Of a DNA stretch of 64,000 nucleotides, positions 8,403 through 17,090 are shown one piece after another; position 1 is the first letter of the stretch, and every line of letters starts with the position of its first letter. The notes under the pieces are model-generated. The model saw nothing but the letters and a program-made list of their open reading frames with translations, searched no databases and had not been told where the DNA came from. The translations under genes and the position numbers were made by a program. This stretch comes from Stutzerimonas chloritidismutans AW-1 (GTDB lineage: Bacteria > Pseudomonadota > Gammaproteobacteria > Pseudomonadales > Pseudomonadaceae): positions 1 to 64,000 of the forward strand of contig NZ_AOFQ01000052.1 in the NCBI RefSeq assembly GCF_000495915.1, read 5' to 3'.

Positions 8403-9584
8403 GTGCAGACTGACGTGGTGGTAATCGGTGCCGGTGCGGCCGGTCTAATGTGCGCCTTCACCGCCGCTGCACGGGGCCGCCAGGTCCTGTTGCTGGACCA
8501 CGCCAACAAGGCCGGCAAGAAGATCCTCATGTCCGGCGGTGGCCGCTGCAACTTCACCAATCTGTACACCGAACCGTCGAACTTCCTCTCCAGTAACTCG
8601 CACTTCTGCAAGTCGGCGCTGGCGCGTTACACCCAGTGGGACTTCATCGAGATGGTCAGCCGCCACGGCGTGCCCTATCACGAGAAGAAACTCGGCCAGC
8701 TGTTCTGCGATAACAAGTCCAGCGACATCCTCGAGATGCTGCTGGACGAATGCGCGCAGGCTGGCGTGGACCTGCGTCTGGACACTCCGGTCGAGTCGAT
8801 CGAGAAGCATGAAGAGGGTTATCTGCTACACACCGGCATCGGCTCGGTGCGCTGCCAATCGCTGGTAATCGCCACCGGCGGCCTGTCGATTCCGACCCTC
8901 GGCGCCAGCGGCTTCGGTTATCAGATCGCCCGCCAGTTCGGCCACAACGTGCTGCCGACACGCGCTGGACTGGTGCCTTTCACTATCACCGAGCCGCAGC
9001 TCAAGACGATCTGCACCGAGCTGTCCGGCACCTCGGTAGAGGACTGCCTGGTCAGCTGCAACGGCCAGAGCTTTCGCGAAAACATCCTGTTCACCCATCG
9101 CGGGCTCTCCGGCCCGGCGATTCTGCAGATCTCGTCCTACTGGCAACCGGGAGATGTGGTGCACATCAACCTGCTGCCACATCTCGACCTCGGCGAGTGG
9201 CTGGCGACGCAGAAGCAGGAGCGCCCCAATGCAGAGTTGAAGACGCTGCTCGGCGAGGTTTTCACACGCAAGATGGCCGGGCTGCTCTGCGAACACTGGT
9301 TCGCATCCAGACCACTGAAGCAATACGTACCCAGCGAACTGGAAGCGATTGCCGAGAAGCTCGCAGACTGGCAGCTGGTACCGGCCGGCACCGAAGGGTA
9401 TCGCACGGCAGAGGTGACGCTGGGCGGGGTAGATACGCGGGAAGTGTCATCCAAGACCATGGAATCGCAGAAATCAGCAGGGCTGTATTTCATCGGCGAG
9501 GTGCTGGACGTTACCGGCCACCTGGGTGGTTTCAACTTCCAGTGGGCTTGGGCATCGGCCTACGCCGCAGGCCAGTTCGCCTAG
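8403..9584 (+). CDS. BaiN/YhiN (HI0933)-family FAD-dependent oxidoreductase
   Basis: The 393-aa flavoprotein opens with a dinucleotide-binding motif (VVVIGAGAAGLMCAFTAAARG, residues about 5-25), followed by the family hallmark KKILMSGGGRCNFTN. It ends with the second FAD-contact block YFIGEVLDVTGHLGGFNFQWAWASAYAAG. This matches the TIGR00275-type family, often labelled NAD(P)/FAD-dependent or aminoacetone oxidase family, whose physiological role in most bacteria is unclear. The start is GTG 8403, with GAGGTAA upstream. It is transcribed divergently from the solute-binding protein gene across a short gap. Confidence 0.85.
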   Translation: MQTDVVVIGAGAAGLMCAFTAAARGRQVLLLDHANKAGKKILMSGGGRCNFTNLYTEPSNFLSSNSHFCKSALARYTQWDFIEMVSRHGVPYHEKKLGQLFCDNKSSDILEMLLDECAQAGVDLRLDTPVESIEKHEEGYLLHTGIGSVRCQSLVIATGGLSIPTLGASGFGYQIARQFGHNVLPTRAGLVPFTITEPQLKTICTELSGTSVEDCLVSCNGQSFRENILFTHRGLSGPAILQISSYWQPGDVVHINLLPHLDLGEWLATQKQERPNAELKTLLGEVFTRKMAGLLCEHWFASRPLKQYVPSELEAIAEKLADWQLVPAGTEGYRTAEVTLGGVDTREVSSKTMESQKSAGLYFIGEVLDVTGHLGGFNFQWAWASAYAAGQFA

Positions 9585-9608
9585 CCTGCGCGACGCCGAA
9601 TCGACGAT

Positions 9609-9791
9609 CTACTCGTTAGCCTGGTTGGACGGCGGCGAAATTTCCCGCGGCCCGGCAGGATCGGTCGCGGTGTTCTGATATTCCTGCTGGTTGCGGCTGT
9701 TGTTATCCAGCGCGGACTCTTCGTCGTCCGGCGAGCACCCGGCCAGAGCCAGCGCGGTCAGCGCACCGGCGAATGCAAATTTCCACTTCAT
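9609..9791 (-). CDS. Small lipoprotein, unknown function
   Basis: A 60-aa product with a lipoprotein signal (MKWKFAFAGALTALALAGC, lipobox LAGC with Cys19) and a short, polar, Asp/Asn/Gln-rich mature part without recognisable domain. It is the last of a minus-strand series behind the Gly/Thr-rich lipoprotein gene and converges on the flavoprotein gene. GGAGACAGCG precedes the ATG. No function can be assigned. Confidence 0.65.
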   Translation of the reverse strand: MKWKFAFAGALTALALAGCSPDDEESALDNNSRNQQEYQNTATDPAGPREISPPSNQANE

Positions 9792-9855
9792 CGCTGTCTC
9801 CTGCTGAAGGCACCCCGCGGCAAGCGAGGGGTGCCCGGATCACGCGGTGCCGAAC

Positions 9856-10173
9856 TTACTGCGAAGTACCGGTGCCAGTGCCAGTGCTGGGCGCGGTGCC
9901 AGAGCCGGATTCAGTGCCCAGGCCGCTACCGTTGTCGGCCGGCGGGGTCGCCATGTCTCCCGAGGCACCAGTGCCGGTACCCGTCCCGGTGCTCGGCGCA
10001 GTGCCGGTCCCGGTGCCACTGCCTGCAGGCGGGGTGGTGGTGTCAGTGGAAGGGGCGGCGGGCTGCTCGGTAGTCGCCGGCGGCGGGGTCGGCTCGCGCT
10101 CGCGATCTTCATCCGGGCCGCAACCGACCAACAGGAGCCCGAGTACGGGGGGCAGCAGATAAGTAAGACGCAT
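9856..10173 (-). CDS. Low-complexity Gly/Thr/Pro-rich lipoprotein
   Basis: A 105-aa product with a lipoprotein signal (MRLTYLLPPVLGLLLVGC, Cys18) and an acidic start to the mature chain (GPDEDREREPTPPP). The rest is low complexity: an imperfect repeat of (S/A)GTGTGTAPSTGTGTGT-like units separated by an acidic spacer. The DNA shows matching GTGCC/GGTACC repeats that could slip. The mature part looks like a disordered envelope tether. GGAGG lies upstream of the ATG. Confidence 0.65.
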   Translation of the reverse strand: MRLTYLLPPVLGLLLVGCGPDEDREREPTPPPATTEQPAAPSTDTTTPPAGSGTGTGTAPSTGTGTGTGASGDMATPPADNGSGLGTESGSGTAPSTGTGTGTSQ

Positions 10174-10325
10174 GGTTAACCTCCTTCAGAGTGGTCCGGC
10201 AGTGGCCGGCGAATTCTTGAATCCAGCAGATTCACAGAAGGTTGACCCCCGTTTGCCGCAAGAGTGCCCTGACCGCCCCGTCAGAGCCCATCCCCCACCG
10301 ATCGGCTCGACGGGCGTCGTGATCG

Positions 10326-12548
10326 TCACGCGACCGCCGGCTGCGCGGGACGCAGCCGCCAGAGCCCGTCGACACAGCGCTCGCCGTCGAACAATGCCTG
10401 AAGTTCCGTAGCCGGCCGCGGCCGGCTGAACCAATAGCCTTGCACCAGCTGGCAGCCCTCGGCCACGAGGAACGCCACCTGCTCGGGGTGCTCCACGCCT
10501 TCGGCGACGACGGCTAGGCCGAGGCTCTGGCCAAGGCCGATGACGGCGCGACTGATCGCCACCGAGTCGGCATCGTCCGGTGCGGCGGCAATGAAGCTGC
10601 GATCGACCTTTAGCACATGCAGCGGGTAACGTTTGAGGTAACCGAGCGAACAGTAGCCAGTACCGAAGTCGTCCAATGCCAGACGAACACCGAGTGCGGC
10701 AATCTCGTGCAACGCGCCCATCATCAGCTCGCTGTCCTGCATCAGAAGCGTCTCGGTGATCTCCAGCAGCAGGCTCGCGGGCGGCAGGCCGGTTTCACGC
10801 AGCACACGGGCCAGCAGCGCGGTGAAGCCGGGCTGCTGCAGCTGACGAATCGACAGGTTGACCGCGCAGTACAGCTGGCTCTGACCCGCCAGCTGCCAGC
10901 GGCGCACCTGACAGCAGGCCTCGCGCAGCACCCACTCACCAACCCGGACGATCTCGCGCGACTCTTCCAGCACCGGAATGAACTCATTGGGCGCCACCGG
11001 CTGGTTGTTGAAGCGCCAGCGCAGCAGCGCTTCAACGCCGACCAGATAGGGCTGATCGCCTGCTACACGGCAGATCGGCTGATAGTGCAAGGTGAATTCG
11101 CGGCGCGTCAGTGCCTGCGCCAGTGCGCTCTCGAGCTCCAGCTGGCGCGCTGCCTTGGAATGCAGGCCATCGCAGAACAGCGCGAATTGGTCCTTGCCGG
11201 CGCTCTTGGCCCGGTACAGTGCCAGATCAGCCGCTTGCAGCGCGTTCAGCGCCTGGCCATCGCGCTGCAAGGGCGCGATGCCGATACTGGCGCTGACCGA
11301 CAGCGTTCGCTCGCCGAGCTGCAGCGGCTGGCGCAGCGCGACCAGCATCCGTTGCGCCACACGCTCGGCATCGGCTTCGCAGGCCAGATCGCCGAGCAGG
11401 GCGACGAACTCATCGCCGCCGAAGCGTGCAAGGTGATCGCCGGGGCGCAGGCAGCGCAGCAAGCGCTGCGCCACCTCGACCAGCACCTGGTCGCCGGCGC
11501 CATGCCCGAGGCTGTCGTTGATCAGCTTGAAGCGGTCCAGGTCCACGAACAGTAGCGCGGCAGCGCGTCCATGGGGACGCTGCTGCACCTCCTTGAGCAG
11601 CTCCTCGAGGTGCAGACGGTTGGCCAGGCCAGTCAACGCATCGTGACGTGCCGCGTGACGCAAGCAGTCTTCGGCGGCCTTGCGCGCGCTGATATCGGTC
11701 TGCGAACCGGCCATGCGCAAGGTCCCCAGCTCGCAGCGTTCGGCCACACCGCGCACCAGCACCCAGAGGTACTCACCGCGCTCGGTACGGACGCGGTACT
11801 CGTGAACCAGCGAAGGGCTGCGCCCGTTCAGGTGGTCGGCGATGGCCTCGCGCAACCCGGGCAGATCGTCCGGGTGCACCCGTTCGAACCAGCTGCGGCT
11901 GCAGTAGCTGGGTTGTGCTGGCATTGCCAGCATGGCGGTCCAGCGCTCGGAAAGGTGCAGCCGGTCATGCTCGACGTCCCACTCCCAGATGCCGTCTTCG
12001 GAGCCGCGCAACGCGCGCGTCAGGCGCGCTTCGCTGTCCTCCAGCGCATGTCGCTGCGCCGCACTGTAGGTGTCGATGGCGAGAATCATGTCGAAGAAAA
12101 CGATCTTCAGCAGGCTGTCGTAAACCGCATGCTGCTCGTCGTCGCCTACCAGGGCGCGCAGCATTTCCGACAGATAGAGCCGGTAAGCCCCGAGATACCA
12201 CTCCAGGTCGACGCCGACGCGCTGATGTACCAGCCCGACCAACAGGCGATCACGCACATAGTCGCGCTCATATGGCCCGTTCCAGAGGCGGCGGTAGTAC
12301 TCCTGCTGGCGCTGCTTGAGGCGTGTCAGACCGGCGCGATCGCTGCGCATCGCTGACGGCTGGCCGAAGTCGGCAAGGTGTTCGTAGAGTTTTTCGATGA
12401 AGACCCGATGCGCCGGCTCGAGCTCAGCCGCCGCCCGGTTAAGGCGCAGCGCATCGCTGGCTTGCCATTGCAGAAAACGCTTGCGCGTAAGTATCTGGTC
12501 GAGGCCCAGCCCGACTCGTTGCAACAGCGCCTTCAGCTCGTCTTCCAT
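10326..12548 (-). CDS. Globin-coupled PAS-GGDEF-EAL cyclic-di-GMP enzyme
   Basis: The 740-aa protein begins with a globin-coupled sensor domain (about residues 10-150; proximal histidine candidate H108 in VHQRVGVD). A PAS domain follows (about 165-290, ending RMAGSQTDISARKAAED), then GGDEF (about 300-455, intact RFGGDEFVALLG) and EAL (about 470-720, with GVEALLRW, ITETLLMQD and LALDDFGTGY). Both catalytic domains look intact, so it may make or break down c-di-GMP depending on oxygen or another heme ligand. I chose ATG 12548 because the 35 residues before it look unlike a globin N-terminus; ATG 12653 is the alternative. A hemerythrin gene lies directly upstream on the same strand. Confidence 0.85.
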   Translation of the reverse strand: MEDELKALLQRVGLGLDQILTRKRFLQWQASDALRLNRAAAELEPAHRVFIEKLYEHLADFGQPSAMRSDRAGLTRLKQRQQEYYRRLWNGPYERDYVRDRLLVGLVHQRVGVDLEWYLGAYRLYLSEMLRALVGDDEQHAVYDSLLKIVFFDMILAIDTYSAAQRHALEDSEARLTRALRGSEDGIWEWDVEHDRLHLSERWTAMLAMPAQPSYCSRSWFERVHPDDLPGLREAIADHLNGRSPSLVHEYRVRTERGEYLWVLVRGVAERCELGTLRMAGSQTDISARKAAEDCLRHAARHDALTGLANRLHLEELLKEVQQRPHGRAAALLFVDLDRFKLINDSLGHGAGDQVLVEVAQRLLRCLRPGDHLARFGGDEFVALLGDLACEADAERVAQRMLVALRQPLQLGERTLSVSASIGIAPLQRDGQALNALQAADLALYRAKSAGKDQFALFCDGLHSKAARQLELESALAQALTRREFTLHYQPICRVAGDQPYLVGVEALLRWRFNNQPVAPNEFIPVLEESREIVRVGEWVLREACCQVRRWQLAGQSQLYCAVNLSIRQLQQPGFTALLARVLRETGLPPASLLLEITETLLMQDSELMMGALHEIAALGVRLALDDFGTGYCSLGYLKRYPLHVLKVDRSFIAAAPDDADSVAISRAVIGLGQSLGLAVVAEGVEHPEQVAFLVAEGCQLVQGYWFSRPRPATELQALFDGERCVDGLWRLRPAQPAVA

Positions 12549-12770
12549 GCCTTTCCCGATGCGATGGCCCGCCCGGCGCGCCCACCTTCCCTTGGCGTTC
12601 TGCCAGTCAGGGGCGACGATCAGGTACGGTACCAATTGATGCCATAAAGCCATCTAGGGTCGCAGCGGCGCTTCGTCGCATTATTGATGCAAGTCAGCGA
12701 AGCGATGGGTCCGGGGGCAGACGATAGTCGGGCGCACCGAGGCAGGACGCCCCGGCAGCCCATCAGGTAC

Positions 12771-13244
12771 TCAGGCCGCCAGCTTGGCGGTCAGCTCCTT
12801 CTTGAGGCGGGCGCGCAGTTCGCTCATCTGCTCACCCATTTCCTCGAGGCGCTTGGCATCGAAAAGCTCGCGTGCCTGCGGGAACATTTCCGATTCCTCT
12901 TCCTCGATATGGTGCTCGAGCAGCTCCTTGCACACCTTGGCGCGACCGGAGAATTCGAGGCTGCCGGGATCGGTTGCCTTCAGATCCGGCAGTACCAGTG
13001 CATCCACCGCACGGTGTTCTTCCTTGGCCTCGTGGTACATCTTTGCTTCTTCCTTGCCGCCAGCTTCCTTGTAGGCGGGATAGAGAATCTGCTCTTCCAG
13101 CTGGGTATGGATGGTCACTTCCATTTCCAGCTTGCTCAGCAGCTCGGTGCGTGTCTTCACGGCACGCTCGGTGGAATCGGTCAGGCGCGTCAGCAGGTCC
13201 TTCACGCGCTCATGATCCTCAATCAACAGGTCGATGGCGTTCAT
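12771..13244 (-). CDS. Hemerythrin HHE-domain protein
   Basis: The 157-aa protein has a helical HHE cation-binding fold. Candidate diiron ligands are H11, H46 with E50 (IHTQLEEQILYP), H71/H77 (YHEAKEEH) and H111/H112 with E116 (HHIEEEESEMF). Such proteins bind oxygen, nitric oxide or iron and often protect against nitrosative stress, but the role here is unproven. The highly charged C-terminus (RARLKKELTAKLAA) looks helical. It is followed on the same strand by the globin-containing c-di-GMP enzyme and preceded by the DUF3509-like gene. Confidence 0.85.
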   Translation of the reverse strand: MNAIDLLIEDHERVKDLLTRLTDSTERAVKTRTELLSKLEMEVTIHTQLEEQILYPAYKEAGGKEEAKMYHEAKEEHRAVDALVLPDLKATDPGSLEFSGRAKVCKELLEHHIEEEESEMFPQARELFDAKRLEEMGEQMSELRARLKKELTAKLAA

Positions 13245-13336
13245 GTGGCTATCCTCTTCGGCTTCACGGCAAACGAACCGGGCTCTGCGGCCCGGTGTCG
13301 AAAAATATGGCTGCGGTCATCCCGCAGCCGGGCGGC

Positions 13337-13615
13337 TCAGGCGTACTCGTAGGTCGGCAGTGCGGTACGGCTCTGGCTCTGCAGATGTGCGATGGAAGGC
13401 GACATCCCCGCCTCCAGCGCGAGGTCCCGGCGTACCGAGCTGACGACCCATTCCAGTTGCATCCGGGTCTGGGTCTGGCCCTTGGAAAGCGCTCGCTTGA
13501 CCAGAACACGGTCGTCGTTGCGCAGGGTCAGCAGCAGCCCGCCATCCGGGCGGGGCTCGGTGAGCACTTCGAACTCAGGAAATGCGGCAGTGAGGAATTG
13601 TTGTGCAGCGGTCAT
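13337..13615 (-). CDS. DUF3509-like small protein
   Basis: A 92-aa soluble protein (MTAAQQFLTAAFPEFEVLTE...) containing a beta-rich start, LLLTLRND, and a helical VVSSVRRDLALEAGMSPSI region. This layout resembles the Pseudomonas-restricted DUF3509 family, but I rely on memory for that. Start ATG 13615 is preceded by GGAG at a good distance. It has the same orientation as the hemerythrin gene, with about 90 bp between them. Confidence 0.6.
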   Translation of the reverse strand: MTAAQQFLTAAFPEFEVLTEPRPDGGLLLTLRNDDRVLVKRALSKGQTQTRMQLEWVVSSVRRDLALEAGMSPSIAHLQSQSRTALPTYEYA

Positions 13616-13792
13616 TGTTCTGTACTCCAATAAGTTCCAGCGAACCTAACGGAGCAGCGTTCGTGCCAACCTGACCAATGATTTTTTATCTAGCAAAAAC
13701 AATAACTTATGAAATTATGCCCAGGCATTAAGCCGTGCAAAACGCAATACGAAGCGTGACGCAGGTTGCATTCTGCGGTCTGCATTGACCGT

Positions 13793-14407
13793 TCAGCCCT
13801 TACGCCAGACACTCGCTAGCCAAGGTTGTTCCTCCCGTGGCAGCCCAGCGGGGCGGTAATAGTGCTCCAGTTCGACGAAACCGGCGGCCAGCAGGCGTTC
13901 GCACCAGGTCGGCCAGGCATACCAGACGCCGTAGCGATCTCCACTCCAGCCCTCCTGGTCCTGACCGCGCGGGTTGGAGCAGAACAACACCCCACCCGGC
14001 TTCAAGCTATCGCTCAGCTGCAAAAGGACCCTGGGCAATTCGGTGCTAGGCACGTGAAACAGCACCGCATTGGCGAAGATCCCATCGAACGATTGGGCCG
14101 GAAGCTCCAGTTGCAGCAGATCCTGATGCCAGACTTCACAGCCACTGTCGGCGCGAGCCATCTCGACGAACGCCTCTGTTCCATCGAGACCTATCGCCAC
14201 ATGCCCACGGGTTCTCAGGGTCTTCAGATCACGACCTGGACCGCAGCCGAGGTCGAGGATGCGCAGCGGCGGTTCTGCCCGAATGTGACGCAGAAGGGCA
14301 TCGATGTTCTGGCTGACGTCGTGGTCGAGCGTACCCTCGCGGAAAGCCTCTGCATTGAGGCGGTAGTAATCGAGCGTGCGCTGCGCGGCGGCCTCGGTAT
14401 CGTTCAT
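13793..14407 (-). CDS. Class I SAM-dependent methyltransferase
   Basis: The 204-aa protein has motif I (RILDLGCGPGRDLKTL, about residues 52-67), motif II (AIGLDGTEAFVEMAR), an acidic/aromatic post-II motif (FDGIFANAVLFHVP) and motif III (LKPGGVLFCSNPRG). It is a generic small-molecule-type methyltransferase of the TehB/UbiE-like class; the substrate cannot be read from the sequence. Start ATG 14407 has GGAG 7 bases upstream. It stands apart, with an AT-rich stretch separating it from the DUF3509-like gene. Confidence 0.8.
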   Translation of the reverse strand: MNDTEAAAQRTLDYYRLNAEAFREGTLDHDVSQNIDALLRHIRAEPPLRILDLGCGPGRDLKTLRTRGHVAIGLDGTEAFVEMARADSGCEVWHQDLLQLELPAQSFDGIFANAVLFHVPSTELPRVLLQLSDSLKPGGVLFCSNPRGQDQEGWSGDRYGVWYAWPTWCERLLAAGFVELEHYYRPAGLPREEQPWLASVWRKG

Positions 14408-14717
14408 GGGCGACTCCAGCAAGAGAATGGCGCAACCCTAGCGCGGCCTCGAGCCTGGGGCCAGTGCTGCGACCGACCTGTACTGCCGGTCAGGCACCCC
14501 CGGCTGCCCCCCGCTAGGCGCCCCCGGCTAAGGTAGGCATTGAGCGTTGCGCCTGGAACGGCGAGGATGCCACCCACAACGTGCGCCAGCGCACAGCCGC
14601 CGGTAGAAAGCGACGACCGTCCGGCTGCAGGACTGAAACTTGCAGCGCGTAACCTGTCGAAATCCTGTCCGGCTCTACAACGGCTGGAATGCAGCGAAAC
14701 GCAACATCGAGACCACC
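14408..14717. promoter_or_regulatory. Divergent intergenic region between methyltransferase and receiver-protein genes
   Basis: This 310-bp gap must carry the promoters for both flanking genes. It contains GC-rich dyads, including GTGCGC-CA-GCGCAC near 14580 and a CCGACC...GGTC inverted element near 14472. I see no convincing -35/-10 pair and no additional coding frame. Confidence 0.35.
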
Positions 14718-15098
14718 ATGAACCACGCACTGCCGAAAATCGTTCTGCTCGTCGAAGACGAGCCGCATATCCTCAGCCTGCTCTCGGACTATCTGGCCAG
14801 CGAGGGCTACCAGGTACTGGAAGCGGACAGCGCGCCCAAGGCATTCGAAATCCTGGCGACCAAACCGCAGCTGGATCTGTTGGTAACCGACTTCCGCCTG
14901 CCCGGCAACGTATCCGGCGTGATGATCGCCGAGCCGGCACTCAAGCTGCGGCCCGACCTCAAGGTGATCTTCATCAGCGGCTATCCGATCGAAATCTATG
15001 AATCGGGCAGCCCCATTGCGCGCTCGGCGCCGGTGCTGGCCAAGCCCTTCGCCCTGGACACGCTGCACAGCCAGATTCAGGCATTGCTCGCCAGCTGA
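14718..15098 (+). CDS. Stand-alone response-regulator receiver-domain protein
   Basis: A 126-aa single REC domain: acidic pocket EDE near residue 13, phospho-acceptor Asp in LLVTDFRLPG (about residue 57), FISGYP with the conserved Ser/Thr position, and the invariant Lys in LAKPFALDTL. It has no output domain. The FRLPG variant is common in REC domains paired with hybrid or CheA-like kinases. No kinase is adjacent, so the partner is unknown. The Shine-Dalgarno (CGAGACC) is weak. A strong hairpin follows. Confidence 0.8.
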   Translation: MNHALPKIVLLVEDEPHILSLLSDYLASEGYQVLEADSAPKAFEILATKPQLDLLVTDFRLPGNVSGVMIAEPALKLRPDLKVIFISGYPIEIYESGSPIARSAPVLAKPFALDTLHSQIQALLAS

Positions 15099-15117
15099 CC
15101 GACACTGCGCCGAAACG

Positions 15118-15144
15118 AAAAAGCCCGCATAGCGCGGGCTTTTT
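15118..15144. terminator. Bidirectional Rho-independent terminator
   Basis: Perfect 11-bp arms AAAAAGCCCGC / GCGGGCTTTTT with a five-base loop. The T-run works on either strand, so it can end both the receiver gene (+) and fba (-), which converge here. Confidence 0.9.
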
Positions 15145-15158
15145 CACGTCTGGACGGA

Positions 15159-16223
15159 TCAGTTGATCTTCGGGTCCAGTTCGCCGCTGGCGTAGCGCTG
15201 GAACATGCCTTCCAGGGAGATCGGCTTGATCTTGCTGGCGTTACCGGCGGTACCGAAGGCCTCGTAGCGGGCGATACAGATGTCGCGCATGGCCGAGACG
15301 GTCTTGGCGAAGTACTTGCGCGGGTCGAACTCACTGGGGTTCTTCGCCATGAACTCGCGAATCGCGCCGGTGGAGGCCAGACGCAGGTCGGTGTCGATGT
15401 TGACCTTGCGCACGCCGTACTTGATGCCCTCGACGATTTCTTCGACCGGCACGCCGTAGGTTTCGCCGATTTCACCACCGTACTGGTTGATGATCTGCAG
15501 CCACTCCTGCGGCACCGACGAGGAGCCATGCATCACCAGATGAGTGTCCGGAATGCGCGCATGGATTTCCTTGATGCGCTGGATCGAAAGGGTGTCGCCG
15601 GTCGGCGGCTTGGTGAACTTGTAGGCGCCGTGGCTGGTGCCGATGGCGATCGCCAGGGCATCGACCTTGGTCTTGGCGACGAAGTCGGCGGCTTCTTCTG
15701 GATCGGTCAGCAGCTGGCTGTGGTCCAGTACGCCCTCGGCACCGACGCCGTCTTCCTCGCCGGCCATACCGGTTTCCAGGCTGCCCAGGCAGCCCAGCTC
15801 ACCTTCCACGGAAACACCGCAGGCGTGAGCGAAGGCCACGGTCTGCTGGGTCACGCGCACGTTGTAGTCGTAGTCGGCGGGGGTCTTGCCGTCTGCCTGC
15901 AGCGAACCGTCCATCATCACCGAGGAGAAGCCGAGCTGGATCGAACGCTGGCAGACATCCGGGCTGGTGCCGTGGTCCTGGTGCATGCACACCGGGATGT
16001 GCGGGAATTCTTCGATCGCCGCCAGGATCAGATGACGCAGGAACGGCGCACCGGCGTATTTGCGGGCACCGGCGGAAGCCTGGACGATCACCGGGGAGTC
16101 GGTCTTGTCAGCCGCTTCCATGATGGCGCGCATCTGCTCGAGGTTGTTGACGTTGAAGGCCGGCACGCCGTAGCCGAACTCGGCGGCGTGGTCGAGCATC
16201 TGGCGCATGCTGATGAGTGCCAT
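15159..16223 (-). CDS. fba: Class II fructose-1,6-bisphosphate aldolase
   Basis: The 354-aa zinc-dependent aldolase interconverts fructose-1,6-bisphosphate with dihydroxyacetone phosphate and glyceraldehyde-3-phosphate. It contains metal and substrate motifs [67 protein letters not shown] and [12 protein letters not shown], characteristic of the Calvin-cycle-type class II subgroup. Start ATG 16223 is preceded by GGGAGAAAGGAAA. It is the last gene of the tkt-epd-pgk-fba series on the minus strand, which serves the lower half of sugar-phosphate metabolism and gluconeogenesis. Confidence 0.95.
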   Translation of the reverse strand: MALISMRQMLDHAAEFGYGVPAFNVNNLEQMRAIMEAADKTDSPVIVQASAGARKYAGAPFLRHLILAAIEEFPHIPVCMHQDHGTSPDVCQRSIQLGFSSVMMDGSLQADGKTPADYDYNVRVTQQTVAFAHACGVSVEGELGCLGSLETGMAGEEDGVGAEGVLDHSQLLTDPEEAADFVAKTKVDALAIAIGTSHGAYKFTKPPTGDTLSIQRIKEIHARIPDTHLVMHGSSSVPQEWLQIINQYGGEIGETYGVPVEEIVEGIKYGVRKVNIDTDLRLASTGAIREFMAKNPSEFDPRKYFAKTVSAMRDICIARYEAFGTAGNASKIKPISLEGMFQRYASGELDPKIN

Positions 16224-16402
16224 GTTTTCCTTTCTCCCGGTCTGGGTCGTTTGATCGTGTAGAGCCTGCCGCAGTGGCCGACGCTGTTCAAGCGCCGCAC
16301 GCTGGGCGCGGCATTGTAGTGGCGGGGGCGGCAAATGCCAGCGTCCCGCCAGCTTTCAGTCGAAAACCCCGCACCGGCGAGGCCTGTATGAATCATTAGC
16401 CG

Positions 16403-16738
16403 CTAGATGCTGATGAGCGACGCACTGCAGCCATGGGCCAGCACCTTGTCATCGGCGACGCGGTACACCAGCGCCTCGTTACCCTTGTCGTGGAAAGCGA
16501 GTACGCCATCGCTATAGAAACTGCCGCGGGTGGCTGGTTCCTTTCGCAGGGTATGAATACGTTCGTCATTGCCCACTTTCAGGTCGATCGCCGAGTGCTG
16601 GTCGTCAGCGTATCGCCAGGCGATGTTCTGCTGACTCTGGCATTTCCAGCGCACGAATGGCGCATCCGGGCCGGATTGCCAGTGGCCACAACCGCCGAGC
16701 AGCAACGCTGCGATCAGCATGGACAGGCCTTTGTTCAT
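16403..16738 (-). CDS. MliC-family (lysozyme-inhibitor-like) lipoprotein
   Basis: A 111-aa lipoprotein (MNKGLSMLIAALLLGGC, Cys17). The mature part has the MliC pattern: an early Cys in RWKCQSQQNIAWRY, GSFYSDGVLAFHDKGNEALVYR, and a late Cys in LAHGCSA that could pair with the first. MliC proteins sit in the envelope and inhibit c-type lysozyme. The typical serine and tyrosine positions are only partly kept, so inhibition is plausible but not certain. GGAGAAGGA precedes ATG 16738. It lies between pgk and fba. Confidence 0.65.
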   Translation of the reverse strand: MNKGLSMLIAALLLGGCGHWQSGPDAPFVRWKCQSQQNIAWRYADDQHSAIDLKVGNDERIHTLRKEPATRGSFYSDGVLAFHDKGNEALVYRVADDKVLAHGCSASLISI

Positions 16739-16761
16739 TCCTTCTCCTTGGCAAACGGTGA

Positions 16762-16956
16762 TCACGGGCAATCCTGCAGGCCGTCTTGCGTGGTGATGGT
16801 CGGGTCGCCCGTGGCCTGCATTTCGACTCGCTGGTCATGCTCGGCAGTCGGGCTGAGGACAGGCGGTGGGTCGAGTACCTGGCAAGCGCTATCCGGTGAA
16901 TTCCCGGCGCAACCGGCCAACCCCAGGCAGCAAACAGCAACAACGGCATATCGCAT
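16762..16956 (-). CDS. Small lipoprotein, unknown function
   Basis: A 64-aa product with a lipoprotein signal (MRYAVVAVCCLGLAGC, Cys16) and a short mature part containing SACQVLDPPPVL and a terminal DGLQDCP. Two mature cysteines could form a disulfide. Start ATG 16956 has AAAGGGG upstream. It is encoded just before the MliC-like lipoprotein on the same strand, and both sit inside the pgk-fba interval. No domain recognised. Confidence 0.65.
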   Translation of the reverse strand: MRYAVVAVCCLGLAGCAGNSPDSACQVLDPPPVLSPTAEHDQRVEMQATGDPTITTQDGLQDCP

Positions 16957-17090
16957 GGTGCATCCCCTTTCCTTGTTCCAGATAGAACAAAGACCACGGC
17001 GAGCCGCCGGGGTTGCTCCATGCGCTGCCGGCCCGGCATCTCCTGGGCCGGCAGGCGAACGGCACAAGGCGTTCACCTCGCCCGCGAAGT

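Noticed and set aside
9880-10050. Repetitive GT/GC-rich DNA considered as a CRISPR or satellite array
   Set aside because: The repeats are codon-level repeats of one lipoprotein gene, without spacers or regular unit length.
12549-12653. 35-residue N-terminal extension of the globin-GGDEF-EAL protein
   Set aside because: Kept only as an alternative start; no Shine-Dalgarno at 12653 and no resemblance to globin-coupled sensors.
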